Source of the DNA: Diphasiastrum complanatum
Lineage: Eukaryota; Streptophyta; Lycopodiopsida; Lycopodiales; Lycopodiaceae
Length of the DNA: 24,231 nucleotides
NCBI GenBank assembly: GCA_029204225.1
Contig: MU832082.1
Span: 1 to 24,231 of the forward strand
Reading direction: 5' to 3'
Part shown: positions 8,600 to 18,593 of the stretch, piece by piece
Layout of the letters: the number at the start of each line of letters is the position of its first letter
How positions within the stretch are numbered: position 1 is the first letter of the stretch
Notes under the pieces: generated by a model
Database searches by the model: none
What the model saw: the letters and a program-made list of their open reading frames with translations, nothing else
Told to the model about the DNA's origin: nothing
Program-made: the position numbers and the translations under genes

Positions 8600-10299
8600 A
8601 CAAAGTACAATAGGTTACACACTTAATTGCTTTTGTTATCCTGCCTTTTTTTGGGATCTGGATAGATTGTTTTCACATATCCAACAAGATCTTTGCTTAA
8701 ACTTGATCAAAGAAAACAAACAAAACAAATAAAACTTACTCATTATGCTTTAGAGTCTAGACTATGAGTGAATATTGCCTCCACCTTGATTAATATGTTC
8801 ACAAGGGGCTTTGTCTTCACTTTAGTTGATCAAGATAATGCTACAGAGCACATGCATAGGTTTCTAAGCTTATCAAAATGTGTTAGATCTAATCACATTA
8901 AGCCAAGCAAACCCATTCCTTGTCCACAACTACATTGGGCTCTATATGTATGCATTGAGACATTTATAAATGCTTCTACATAAAGGTTTGTCTTTCATAG
9001 CTTAGAATATTGCAGTTTCTATTGTTCAACCATCATAAAGTCCATATCTTGGAAAACTTATGCCTCGCATTGAGTATGATGAGGTCAAGAAACACAATGA
9101 GAGTGATGCTCATCTCCATATTCAACATGTTGCTTCAATTACTATTCGTACATCTACAACTGAGAAACCAATCTCTAAAACGAGGTTCCAACACACATAG
9201 CCACATGAATTTGAGTCACATGATATGACAAGACAAGGCAACAACACAAGATTAGGTTGATAAGTCCTATGACATACACAACATCATGCTCCTCCAGTAG
9301 TTGGCGGTATACATAAAAATTCCGATTAGATTGGTCATGTTAGATGTGGTTTAGATGTAATGACTTATTTGGTTTTAGGGGGATTTAAAGTTGACTATTC
9401 ATGTTGTCTTATTGATGCATTGACAAAGAAACTTCTTACTGATGTTGGTTGGCATAAATGTTTCCTGTGGATAGCTTGGGATCTCATTGCACCAATAGAT
9501 CCATTTCTTTCTACTACCATCTGGCATTTGTGGTCTGCACGACTAGCTTAGGATGCTAGCTTAGGATGATTTTGAGCTAATGCCGACTAATATTGCTTGA
9601 CAATAATGATCCCTTCGATAGCGTGGAATTGTTTTGCACCTCTAAATTTATTGCCTTCTACAGCTACGGCCATTCCTAGTTGGGACGGCTAGCTGGAGAT
9701 GCATTCCTAGGAGTTTCTATCACTGGTACTTTCATTTTCCTTTGACACTCTTGTTCTATCAAATTGGAGCAATCCAAAGTGTGCAATGGAAGCATGGTAA
9801 GTTCATTTCTATGGCATGGTATTCTTTTGCAAGCAATACAATTTTATTAGTGCATTCTAGATGAGTCTTTCATTGCATGTGGCAATACACTTCTTATGGC
9901 ACACATAATAGAGTCATGTCACTAGCATTTAGCAACATGCTTTAGGCATCATGGACATGTTGCTGGTATTCTCGGTCCACTCGTACAATAGCAAGGTATT
10001 CAATTTTGGAGTACCAATATTGTCATCTTTGATCATCTTTCCATCAGCATTTCAACAATTTCTATTAGATAGTTTTTTTTCAAAGATTTATTCAGTTCCT
10101 CATGATTTATGTTATTACAAATCATCTATACTTCCACTGATGGATCCACCTTGATGCTTATATGGAAATCATGGTCTGCAATGCTACATTGGGCTCTAGC
10201 TATGTCATAATCTTACATCCCTTCCCACTGTAGGATTAATGTGAAAATGTGATTTGTGTTAATTCACCTATGGCAGTCAGAGTTTGTGGTACAAATATG
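8600..10299. other. Intronic stretch without recognised feature
   Basis: Several open frames of 60-72 codons occur (for example 8768-8983 and 9010-9228 on +), but I recognise no domain in them and codon composition is unremarkable. Probably further eroded repeat. The part near 10300 may hold the eroded C-terminus of the LINE ORF1 described next. Confidence 0.5.
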
Positions 10300-11112
10300 T
10301 TCTCCTTGGGCTATTTCTTAAGAATCCTTCATAGAAACGGATGATCAAGGTGGCTGTATCCCTGGTGGTCCTCCATGCTGCATCTAGTCCATCTGCCTTG
10401 TGACCTAATGTGGTATCAAGGAATCGCTTAGCTTCTGACTTGGCATCCTATGTGTCCGGCATCCCTCAAACTTTGATGTTGTGAGCTTTTTGCTCTCTGG
10501 CTTTTTCTTCTGAGATGGTGGCTGAAATGACTGAAGATATGGGACCGCTTGGCTTGGCATCTTTCTTCAATACTGAAGCAAAAGAAAGTGTCTCTTCTTT
10601 TTGTTTCTCGATCCTATCTTCCAATTCCCGTATCATCATGGTAGTAGACTTGGAGGCTGCAACCTGTTTGGTTCCGACTAGTTGCTCTAATGATGCAATC
10701 TTGGACTGCAACAGGCTCTTTTTAGTGACCAAAGATGAGACTTGCTTCAAGGTATGGAAATCAGCTTTAAACTGATCAATCTGCCAAGAAGTAGAGAGTT
10801 CGGTCGATTTGGAAAGCGTGTATTTAATTTCTGTTGTAGGTGGTGGCTCTTGAAAAGCAAAGGAGCTGGCAGCGGATGTGGAGGACAGCGGAACGGGAAG
10901 GAGGCCGGCTGATTGAGGAGGCCCAGTAGATGGATCAGAAGAGGCAGGAACATCTGTAGGGGAGGCAGGAGCACCATCAACAAGAGTACCAGCATCCTGC
11001 TGCAGTGCTGCCTGCTTGGCAGCAGGCAGCGCTGCTGCTGCAACAGACTGGGTTGGGGCAGCGCTGATGCTGCAACAGTCCGGGTGGAGGGGGGGCTCCG
11101 TTTTGGAGCCAT
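10300..11112 (-). pseudogene. LINE ORF1 (nucleic-acid-binding protein) relic
   Basis: The - strand encodes an ORF1-like protein. The probable start is the ATG at 11110-11112 (MAPKRSPPSTRTVAA). About one base of frameshift near 11080 leads into an Ala/Pro-rich region (APTQSVAAAALPAAKQAALQ and on). This is followed by a predicted coiled coil (LLQSKIASLEQLVG; MMIRELEDRIEKQKEE). Next comes FASVLKK..., then EKAREQKAHNIKV, the junction to the RRM-like domain of LINE ORF1 (R..R..NI.V.G.P). After an in-frame TGA (about 10463) and a TAG, the frame continues as DAKSEAKRFLDTTLGH and DAAWRTTRDTATLIIRFYEG, again the ORF1 pattern (FL...LG...AWR....... LI.RF). ORF1 coats element RNA. No ORF2 follows. Confidence 0.7.
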
Positions 11113-11191
11113 TTCGGTGATGGAAAGAGGGCGGTGGAGCGACGGAGGCATGGAGCAGTGGAGCGCGGATCCAGGGCACCACCATACTCTC

Positions 11192-11193
<2 letters not shown>

Positions 11194-11249
<56 letters not shown>
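11194..11249. repeat. (GA)n microsatellite
   Basis: 56 bp of uninterrupted GA on the + strand (CT on the other), just upstream of the LINE ORF1 start. It produces a long Ser-Leu frame that extends the ORF1 frame artificially. Confidence 0.97.
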
Positions 11250-11251
<2 letters not shown>

Positions 11252-11352
11252 TTGCAGCTTACGAATAATCTGCACCATTACGTTGGGAGCATTTTGAATA
11301 GCAAGGACTGGGAGGAGACGTTTCGGAAACCGCGTTTCTCAGAGAATCGCAC

Positions 11353-11389
11353 AAAAAAAAAAAAATTTTTTTTTTTTTTTTTTTTTTTT
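11353..11389. repeat. A13 T24 homopolymer junction
   Basis: An uninterrupted run of 13 A followed by 24 T, just inside the left end of unit B. Twelve A-T pairs can fold back on themselves. Confidence 0.95.
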
Positions 11390-11540
11390 GGAAAAATAGC
11401 TTATGGCTGAAATTTTTTTTTAGGGGATCAATGATCAAACGAGTGTTTTGCCTCTCAGAAGTGCAATAGATGGGGCACAAACAAATCTTATTTTCAATAG
11501 CTATTTGGTTGTTATTTGCTCTGGTTTTCAATAAATGCTC

Positions 11541-11691
11541 AGGGGGTTCGGGGGGGGGTGGGGTAGCCCCCCGAGAAACAGGGGGTCCGGGGGGCGGTAG
11601 CCCCCCCCTGGTGGGGGGTTTGGGGGGCAACGCCCCCCAACGGCAGGGTCCGGGGGCTGCCGGTAGACCCCGGCCCCGACGGTAAGGCCTC
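11541..11691. repeat. G/C-rich hairpin array
   Basis: About 150 bp that is almost pure G and C in an otherwise AT-rich region. Four imperfect units each begin with a G-run and GGTCCG or GGTTTG and close with a C-run: GGGGTGGGGTAGCCCCCC, GGGGGGCGGTAGCCCCCC, GGGGGGCAACGCCCCCC, and GGGGGCTGCCGGTAGACCCC. Each can form a short GC stem with a TAG/CAAC loop. The G-runs could also form quadruplexes. It is not coding in any convincing way: translations are Gly- or Pro-rich low complexity. Confidence 0.85.
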
Positions 11692-12179
11692 TTCATGACT
11701 TGGCCTTCCACTCCCTGAGCGAAAACACACTTACTGGGACCATCTGTGATCGTAACAGACATGCTAGAGGTTAGTTTTGAATTTTTATCCTTGACAGAAC
11801 CCAACATGGATTAATGCACCTGAATTGGACCATCCTGCACCCGAAACAGTCGGCAAATTACACAGTAATTATGCTCTTAATTAGAGCTTTCATCTGATAC
11901 CCATATTGCCCAAAAAAAACCCAAAAAAAAAATTAAAAAAAAAACGTTTCTGGAATTTTTTCAAAAATTTCCGAAACGTGTTTTTGAACACGATTCTGAA
12001 ACGCGTTTCAGAAACGCAGTGCAACTATGGTATACATGTGCTTCAAGTGGTTAGTAGAAATCTGTAGAATTGTAATTGTAAAGAATCAAGCAGTTAAGGT
12101 TATTCAGTAAAGTTTGCACAATAGCTGGAAGATATGGACTCTATTTAAGAAAGTTTTTGTCAATGCTTTATGATATCAG

Positions 12180-12275
12180 GTTACACGTTCCATCGGTGAT
12201 GACGATTTAAAGCCTGCAGTTATTGCAGAACCTGAAATTCAGGAGGTTTTTCTTTCGGCAGATGATGAATTCCTG
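12180..12275 (+). CDS. PP2C-type protein phosphatase, exon (internal)
   Basis: 32 codons, phase 0, between ATCAG and GTGAGA. It encodes VTRSIGDDDLKPAVIAEPEI and ends EVFLSADDEFL. This is the PP2C core motif that follows the preceding exon without a gap: (V/S)(T/S)R(S/A)(I/F)GD, then K..V.AEPE, then a hydrophobic strand and the D-D-E-F-L that leads into the metal-binding A-S-D-G. The RSIGDDDLKP.V.AEPEI wording is characteristic of the kinase/PP2C-like plant family as I recall it. Uninterrupted frame and perfect splice consensus suggest a live gene. Confidence 0.92.
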
Positions 12276-12488
12276 GTGAGATTTAACAATGATTTGAGGA
12301 GGTTTGAATTCCTAGCTATAACAGTGATGCTGATAGTGATTTCATCAATTTTAGATGTTAAATCATAAATTCCATAGATAGTTATGGGCACTTATTGGAG
12401 CAAACAAGAAAATTGCTTCATTGACTTAAGTTTGACAGGTTCACATGTTCATTACTGAGACGATCCCACTTGCTGCTTATGCGCACAG
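12276..12488 (+). other. PP2C intron of 213 bp
   Basis: Starts GTGAGA, ends GCACAG, and lies between exons in phase 0. Nothing else recognised inside. Confidence 0.85.
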
Positions 12489-12692
12489 GTCATAGCTAGC
12501 GATGGACTATGGGAAACAGTGTCCAATGAAGATGCCATTTTTTTAGTAAAAAATACTGTGAAAGATGCTGCACTGTGTTCTAAGCGACTTGCAACTGAAG
12601 CTGTGGAGCGAGGAAGCACAGATAATATCACTGTAATGGTCATATTTTTGAGACCAGTTTCCACACTAGAGCGTGTGTATTATGAAGCGTAG
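12489..12692 (+). CDS. PP2C-type protein phosphatase, terminal exon with stop
   Basis: 67 codons plus TAG. It opens VIASDGLWETVSNEDAIF, carrying the A-S-D-G-L-W motif whose Asp is a metal ligand in PP2C. It continues CSKRLATEAVERGSTDNITV, where the Asp-Asn (DN) supplies another metal ligand and DNITV is the final PP2C motif. It finishes FLRPVSTLERVYYEA. The tail FLRPVSTAERIY is, from memory, the C-terminus of the plant kinase/PP2C-like protein, so this copy ends about where the family ends, with three extra residues. No frameshift or stop is seen. The last 20 codons and following sequence are duplicated 104 bp downstream. Confidence 0.93.
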   Translation, partial: VIASDGLWETVSNEDAIFLVKNTVKDAALCSKRLATEAVERGSTDNITVMVIFLRPVSTLERVYYEA

Positions 12693-12818
12693 CATAGCAC
12701 TCTCATTCTTGATTCTTTCTTCTCCATCATATGACTGTTGTGGTCATATTTCTGCGAGCAGTTTACACGCTAGAACGTGTGTATTTAGCGTAGTGTAGTA
12801 GTCTCATTCTTGATTTCT
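12630..12818 (+). repeat. Tandem duplication of PP2C C-terminus and 3' flank
   Basis: Copy 1 is 12630-12716 and copy 2 is 12734-12818. Copy 2 keeps an open frame in the same register (12734-12793) reading TVVVIFLRAVYTLERVYLA and then TAG. It differs from copy 1 (TVMVIFLRPVSTLERVYYEA) by a few substitutions and one in-frame 3-bp deletion. The 3' untranslated CTCATTCTTGATT segment is also repeated. Copy 2 lies beyond the gene's stop codon and has no obvious 3' splice site directly before it. Confidence 0.85.
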
Positions 12819-13349
12819 CCTTATTATATAGAGAATAGGTATTTTGGTTTTGCCAGTGACAGAATTCATAGCCATATTATTTGAAGCTCTGGATTTACAG
12901 GTGTGATATTAAGTTGTCCAACTTAGAATCACAGCTGTGCTCATTAAAAAAGTAAAGCTTATAGAATAAGGATCCTTCACCCTAAATGGGCAACTTATTT
13001 GGGTATCGCCTTCGGGTTTGAGGAATTTGGACTTAAGATGGCAGCCTCTTTTTCATCTTTGGCTGCTCCAGGTTAGTTAACCTTCCCTTCAAATGGCTTT
13101 AAACAAGAAGGGGTTTGGACCTTTTTTCTTATATTGATGGATTCACTTTGGCACATACTGTACGACGTATTTAATATGATGAAATTTGGGATGACTGATT
13201 TGTAGATCAATTTTTGTCATGTGTCCATTCTTTTCTCCTTGCAGTAAGCTTGTGGTGTATTTAAATGCTTTACAATTCTGCAGGTAATTTTGATGATTTT
13301 TTCCAAAAAACCTGTCTGGTACGTGGAATATATGTGAGACATCTATGAA
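12819..13349. other. PP2C 3' flank, no feature recognised
   Basis: T-rich sequence that probably includes the phosphatase 3' UTR. No clear AATAAA is placed with confidence, and no other gene or repeat is recognised. Confidence 0.5.
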
Positions 13350-13690
13350 TGCATGGAATATATGGAAATACTGAAGACCATGATCATGGTCTTTAAAAGT
13401 TCCACTTACCTAGTGCATCAAGATGTGCCTGCGATCATCAATCCCTTTTGTAATAAGGGAATCAGGACCACATCATCTACATGTAGGAGGATAGAGATCA
13501 GAATATCACCTTGTTGATTCTCCTCTTCACTGCTTTTATGGTTGCCATGCACTATATAGAGTCCAAAGGGTGTCAATGAAGAAGGACACCTCTGCTTCTC
13601 CTGGATAGGAGACAACTCCTTGCCACTGTCATATACAACTCTCTTGTACAATGCCATTTCTGTGAGCATCGTCTCATGAAACTATACCAC
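13350..13690 (-). pseudogene. LINE reverse transcriptase palm relic (YxDD box)
   Basis: The - strand frame reads MALYKRVVYDSG, then KQRCPSSLTPFGLYI, then ILLHVDDVVLIPLLQKGLM, and farther on KTMIMVF. This follows the non-LTR reverse transcriptase order: LY..V, (G)..QGCPLSPTLFGLYI, LLYADDVVLL....EGLQ, and K(T)K.MVF. The catalytic Y-A-D-D appears as H-V-D-D: the two metal-binding aspartates remain but the tyrosine is lost. The GLYI wording matches the plant LINE family whose C-terminus carries a restriction-like endonuclease, the type seen at 22594-24003. Stops interrupt the frame after 13418 and the 5' side is truncated. Confidence 0.8.
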
Positions 13691-13699
13691 AAATTTGTC

Positions 13700-15847
13700 C
13701 TTTCATAATTAGTGAGCTGGTTAGGACTTCCTCTCCTCTCCTCTCCTCGAGGTCAGGAAGTTGACTCCAATCTGCTGTACCAATGAGGATATATGAAAAA
13801 AAAAACTATATAAAAAAGTCTCTTTATGAAACCAGCTTGATGGGACCTAGTCAAAATCCCTTTGAAAGTCATTGATATTAAAATCCACCGAATGAGCTAT
13901 AGAGAAGGTTATGAAGGTGAATTTGCTTTGGCCTAATGAGTGCCTTTTCTTGCTATGTACTCCATACATGGTCCCAACGGCCAAAGGGAATGAAACATAT
14001 AGTTATTACATCCAGAAATTGAAATCATGACACAGTGTGAACTAGGTGATACATTGTAAGCCTAGAAGTGGGGCACCAACAGTTTTGATGGCATATCAGA
14101 GGAAAGAGATGCATTGCTGTGTAGAGGATGAAGCAGAAATCGAGTTGCCTATGAGTTGCCTCATGGAACCAATTTCGACATGCTAGAAGTGACTAGATTC
14201 TGGATTGAAAAGTATGATAGATTTATTGTGGTTGAAGATATTTACAAGTTCAGAGAGATGCTAGGATCACATGAATTTGATGTTGGAAGGTTATACTCAA
14301 GATGGAATGTGCTCCTATAATGGTTCTTGTCACAATGTTACATCAATTTCGTCATGACATCTATGGACTCGCAATGATTCTTTTGACATCATGGAGAAGC
14401 TTTTATTTAGAGGTATTTCTTTAAATCACGATCTCAGCAATTATAGATTATTCTATATTTCTACTTTGATGCACTAGCCTTTATTTGTGCTTCTACTTCA
14501 TTAATGCTTCTACTTCAAAGCACGAGTCCATGACCTGCAGATGTCTTCATAATGAAGAGAAACATTTGCATTTCAAGAAATATAGAGATGCTGAACATGT
14601 CAAGAATGCACATGAGTTATCTTTATTCAACAAAAGCAAGAAATTACAAAGAGCCAAAACAGGATCGCTCACATGTCCCACTACATGAGGCAGTGAAACT
14701 TAGCTCCTAATTAACATAGGAAAGCAGTACAAGAACATATTCTGCTATCTGGTCTGTTTTCCTGTCTATGTACCTCCTCTCTTACGGGAAGAGCAGGAGC
14801 CTGTATATGCCAAGGAGTTGCTGCATGGGATTGCCACGCTGGACTAACACGTTGTGTTTGCTCACTTGATTCAAGCAATATCACTGGCACAAGATCTTTT
14901 TATATGTGTTAGCTGAGTTTTTATGGCATTCCACCATATTTTTCCTTGTAATACCTTCATGCGACCTCCATGGTATCTATTGTCTACACTAGAGTTTTAA
15001 TATATATTGCATCCTTTTGTCTATGTTCATGCTTTCATTTGAGGTCCTTTTATGATTGTCATAGTTCGTTTAGTTTTCATGTTACAGTTTTGCAGCATAT
15101 TCTTAGTGGTTATGTGGTTAAGTTCTTTTTTCACACGTGTTGGAAGGGTCCTATAATCGTAAAGCACTATAACAAAATCTAGTGTGTTGAGAATAACCCT
15201 TATTTGGCATAATATGACAGCTGTACATAGCACTTGGCATAAAAAACCTGACACATCAGAAGAACCTTACATCTGTGTAAGGTCCCTCCTCAAAAGTTGT
15301 TTTACCACAGAGGTAAATCGACAAATTTTTTACCACCTGTAAAAACTTCTTACTGTACAAATTTTTTTACCACCGTTTGACCCCATCTACAAATTATTAC
15401 TTGCTATAAAAAACTACTGTTGAATGCAATATTCTGCCTATAGGAAATCTCTGAATATTTTTTAAAATCATTACAAGTTGTAGGTTGACAATTAGAGAAA
15501 CCAATGGTTTGCCTACAGGAAACTTGTGAATGTTCAAAATCAACACTAGCTCTAATTTGACAACTAGAAGTCTCTAGCAAGTTCTAACTTCCCTGCATGA
15601 GAAAAATACAGAGGCATATACATGAAGACAACAAGACAACGTTCAATTGTAAATTTACCATTCACAAAAAAAATGCAATGCAAATACCTACAAAAGTACA
15701 TAAAAAAGCCAACTCAAAATTTGAGTCAAGTATGTTACCAAAATATTGCGTCAAAAATTCTGTCTCAAGTATGTCCCAACAAAAATTCTACGTCAATTTA
15801 CACCACCGTCAATGTTCTTACACTAATCTCTTCAAGCTAATATCTAC
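13700..15847. other. Intergenic stretch, no gene recognised
   Basis: Holds a short CTCCT repeat near 13731-13748. It also has a small hairpin (CCTTACA/TGTAAGG, 15265-15282) and a direct repeat ACAAATTTTTTACCACC near 15321 and 15357. Open frames of up to 116 codons exist (15597-15947 +), but the largest is antisense to the - strand gene that begins at 15848 and shows no motif. Confidence 0.55.
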
Positions 15848-17690
15848 CTATTCCTTAGAGACAAAAGCTTTCAAATTCGTCAACAGATCAGCAGCAACAA
15901 CAATATCAACAAGATTGAGGGTAATGTTGCAATTGTTCAGATTGTGAAACTGATGACCAACATGGATAGAATTTGATCTACCAACAGTAGGAAAGATAGA
16001 ACCTAATTTATCCTTGTACTTTTTCATTTCGTCTTCCATAGCAATTTGCCCATGTACACTATTCCAAAAATTAGCATCTTCTTTGAAATATGAACAATCA
16101 TTCACGTTCTTCAATGCAACAACTTCAATTGCCTTGTTATCTACGACAACAACTTTAATCGCCTTACACTTTCCAAAAGCTTCAGAGCCAACACGAACAA
16201 AATTTTCAGTAAAAACATTCATACTTCCTACATCAGAAACAGGAAAAACTTCTTTTACTTGGTTCTTGCAACCAATATCATTAGAGGTGCGGCAAATTGG
16301 ATGAGTTTCAGTCTCTTTATCTTCAAGATACTTCTCTCGTTCTTGCTCTAATGCATCCTCAAACCGCAATGCCTTCCCATTTCATGTCTTTCCTAATATT
16401 ATACGTTGCATAGCTTGATCATGTACCATTTTTTCACTACAATGGTACTTGCATAATAGACATTATAAACCTAAAAACACAACCACATATAATAACATGC
16501 GCACACTGATCAAACAAAGCATCAACAAAAACATTACAAAGACAAAATCATACTTCCCATATGACTTTGCATCACGATGACCAAACAATTGCATTCCATA
16601 CTCCACAAGTACAAAGGCTTCTTCCATCCTAGTAATTTCAATCCCCCTACCTGTTTTGTTACTGATTATCTTATTTTTCAAGTTAAGGTCATTAGTAAGC
16701 CTCAATGTCAAAGTCCTTAGTCCCAACTGGATATTTCAAAAACCAAACAATAGATGAACGAATGATAGCTTCATCGCCAGCAAGCTTGACACGGTTATAA
16801 TGAGTATCAGTAAGAATGTTAAAAGGAATAGCATCAATCCCAGTTTCAAGTACAAGTTGAGCTTGACGAGCACATATCAATCTGCCAGCTCTTTATAAAC
16901 CTTGAATACTGCAAATATTAATCATAAACAGCTCATAAAATCACAATTCATGTGTACCTTTGGACCCTGAAAGAGTATTCTGAATCAGAGATAAACAATT
17001 GAGAAAACGTTCTATCTCTGAGTGCTTGATTAGGTTGGTTGGTTAGATTGAGGATAATGATTCACGGGAAAGTGTTAAAAGCATACAAATTAGGTCTTCC
17101 CTAGTTACTTGTGGCAAGGTGGAAGTATTGGTCATATCATCTTGCATGTCACTGAACTCACAAGGACCATAATAACAGTTAGTTGGACCTTCGAGGAGGG
17201 TACAATTGTCCATACTTTTAGTAACTTGCAATAAAAACAAAGCCAACATCTCCTCAAATCCTTTAACATCTTTATGTTCAAAAAGATCTTCAATATATTC
17301 AGCAGTACTGTAGCCTCGAAATTGCCTCCATTCATCAAAAGCATTACGAGCCCACATCTCAGCATGCTTACTATTACGACAACCACGACTATTCACATTA
17401 TTAAGCTCAACTAGATCTATATTTCTAAAACAAGAAATTGTACATCTTCAATAACATAATCTCCATTCACATTATTTATTCCACAATCATCAAAATGCAG
17501 ATTCTCAGAATCACCACTAGAACAAAACGGAGTAAAAAAATTCACAATATTTGCTTCAACAGACTAAGAAGCCTTGGCAAACAACCTGCACCTTAGGTGC
17601 AACATGTTCCAACTCATTTTTAACTTGAGATAAATGAAGATCAAAAGAAGGATATGGGACCTCACTATCAATATCTATCATGTCTGCCAT
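15848..17690 (-). pseudogene. Broken gene, DUF3504/Crypton tyrosine-recombinase-like
   Basis: A decayed reading frame of about 600 codons. The start is ATG at 17688-17690 (MADMIDIDSEVPYPSFDLHL), open to a TGA at 17556, resuming one frame over (NLHFDDCGINNVNGDYVIED) to 17417. It then reads ELNNVNSRGCRNSKHAEMWA, NAFDEWRQFRGYSTAEYIED and FEEMLALFLLQVTKS. This resembles the start of the DUF3504/Crypton domain (R.AL..W..WR, then a FL.EV.K.DG.YPP block). After a likely short intron ending near 16918 comes RQAQLVLETGIDAIPFNILT, DTHYNRVKLAGDEAI. Then CLLCKYHCSEKMVHDQAMQ, RFEDALEQEREKYLED, and a C-terminus SIHVGHQFHNLNNCNITLNL. Stops at 16463 and about 16392, plus two or more frameshifts, mark it as dead. 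No catalytic Arg/His/Tyr set is visible. Family assignment is from pattern memory. Confidence 0.5.
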
Positions 17691-17759
17691 AGTCAACTAG
17701 CAAAACTTCAAAATAAAAATGTAAACTAGAAACTTTATTCCAAAATATTATTCGCTAGT

Positions 17760-17897
17760 AAGGAAATTCTAATACAAAATCATAGAATTTGTCTTCCAAG
17801 AAGACCACATCTCGATTGATAAAGATTCATCCTGAATCTACTTTGTAGATTCTATAAGCTTTGTGTGAGAAGTCGAATATCTGATAAAGATATTCTC
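17760..17897 (-). pseudogene. Copia pol fragment (integrase-to-RT linker)
   Basis: The - strand reads ENIFIRYSTSHTKAYRIY, one in-frame TGA, then IFINRDVVFLEDKFYDF. This is the conserved block after the copia integrase core (C.F.GYS...KAYR.Y....... SRDV.F.E). It begins exactly at the protein position where the copia fragment at 20134-20330 stops. Both break points carry ATTCT on the + strand (17892-17896 and 20134-20138), as if a single copy had been split by an insertion. Confidence 0.8.
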
Positions 17898-17964
17898 TCT
17901 CTCGACTTACATTATTGCTATTTTTCATATCAAAACCCTAACCGCTTCGCTCTCTCACCTCCCA

Positions 17965-17972
<8 letters not shown>

Positions 17973-18010
<38 letters not shown>
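17973..18010. repeat. (TC)n microsatellite
   Basis: 38 bp of uninterrupted TC, with shorter CT-rich sequence on the left (from about 17943). Confidence 0.95.
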
Positions 18011-18012
<2 letters not shown>

Positions 18013-18315
18013 GGGCTCTGTTACGTACATATATCACTTTATTCGCTTCGCAAACCTCTGTGGAATGTAAACGTCGCATACTAACCTTATTTGCTAGTGG
18101 TGGCAAAAGAAATGCCTTACTATGATAAAAGACCTCACTTAACAAAAAAAGTTATGGTGGGAAAGTGGTGAATCCTTCAATGGTTAGGATCTATGCACAT
18201 TATGGATAGTCAATCTAACGGTGGGCAGCAATTTGCACTTAGTACACCTAAGTGTCCTCTGGTTCTATAAAGAGGGAATTCACACAACCCTATTCAATTT
18301 CCCTCATGCTGTCTT

Positions 18316-18447
<132 letters not shown>

Positions 18448-18593
18448 GCTTTCCTGGTGCTCTACCATACGGTGATTGTAATTGAAGAGAACGTTCTTGG
18501 ATGCTATTGGAAGAACAATCATATTGCAAACAAAGGTGAAAACGTTTTGAATGGTAGCTCAAAATGTGGTTCTGTTGTGAATTTGTAGATTGG

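Larger units (their letters stand above)
11309..12025. mobile_element. Unit B: palindrome-ended putative non-autonomous element
   Basis: The left end reads GTTTCGGAAACCGCGTTTCT, then CAGAGAATCGCAC and an A13 T24 run. The reverse complement of the right end reads GTTTCTGAAACGCGTTTCAG and AATCGTG. The two ends are therefore imperfect terminal inverted repeats of about 30 bp. Internally the right side adds further nested palindromes (GTTTCTGGAATTTT...AAAATTTCCGAAACGTG) and an A-rich run at 11918-11943. Between lie the G/C hairpin array and sequence open on the - strand (KLTSSMSVTITDGPSKC) that I do not recognise. Shares end motifs with unit A. No transposase is visible, and no target duplication was established. 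Confidence 0.45.
6020..12179 (+). other. PP2C intron of 6.16 kb loaded with repeats
   Basis: It begins GTAATT at the exon end and finishes ATCAG at 12179. The two flanking exons are in phase 0 and adjacent in the protein family, so nothing coding is missing between them. The interval 6020-8039 shows no recognisable feature beyond AT-rich sequence. The rest contains a copia RNase H relic, a LINE ORF1 relic, a GA tract and unit B. Confidence 0.8.

Noticed and set aside
11259-11807. 182-codon - strand frame through unit B
   Set aside because: Most of it is translation of the G/C hairpin array (Pro/Gly-rich) and homopolymers. The short remaining part matches nothing I know.
12452-12664. - strand frame over the PP2C terminal exon
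   Set aside because: Antisense shadow of the real exon, which has PP2C motifs and splice sites on the + strand.
15597-15947. 116-codon + frame
   Set aside because: No motif, lysine-rich low-complexity composition, and it overlaps the - strand gene that has recognisable blocks.
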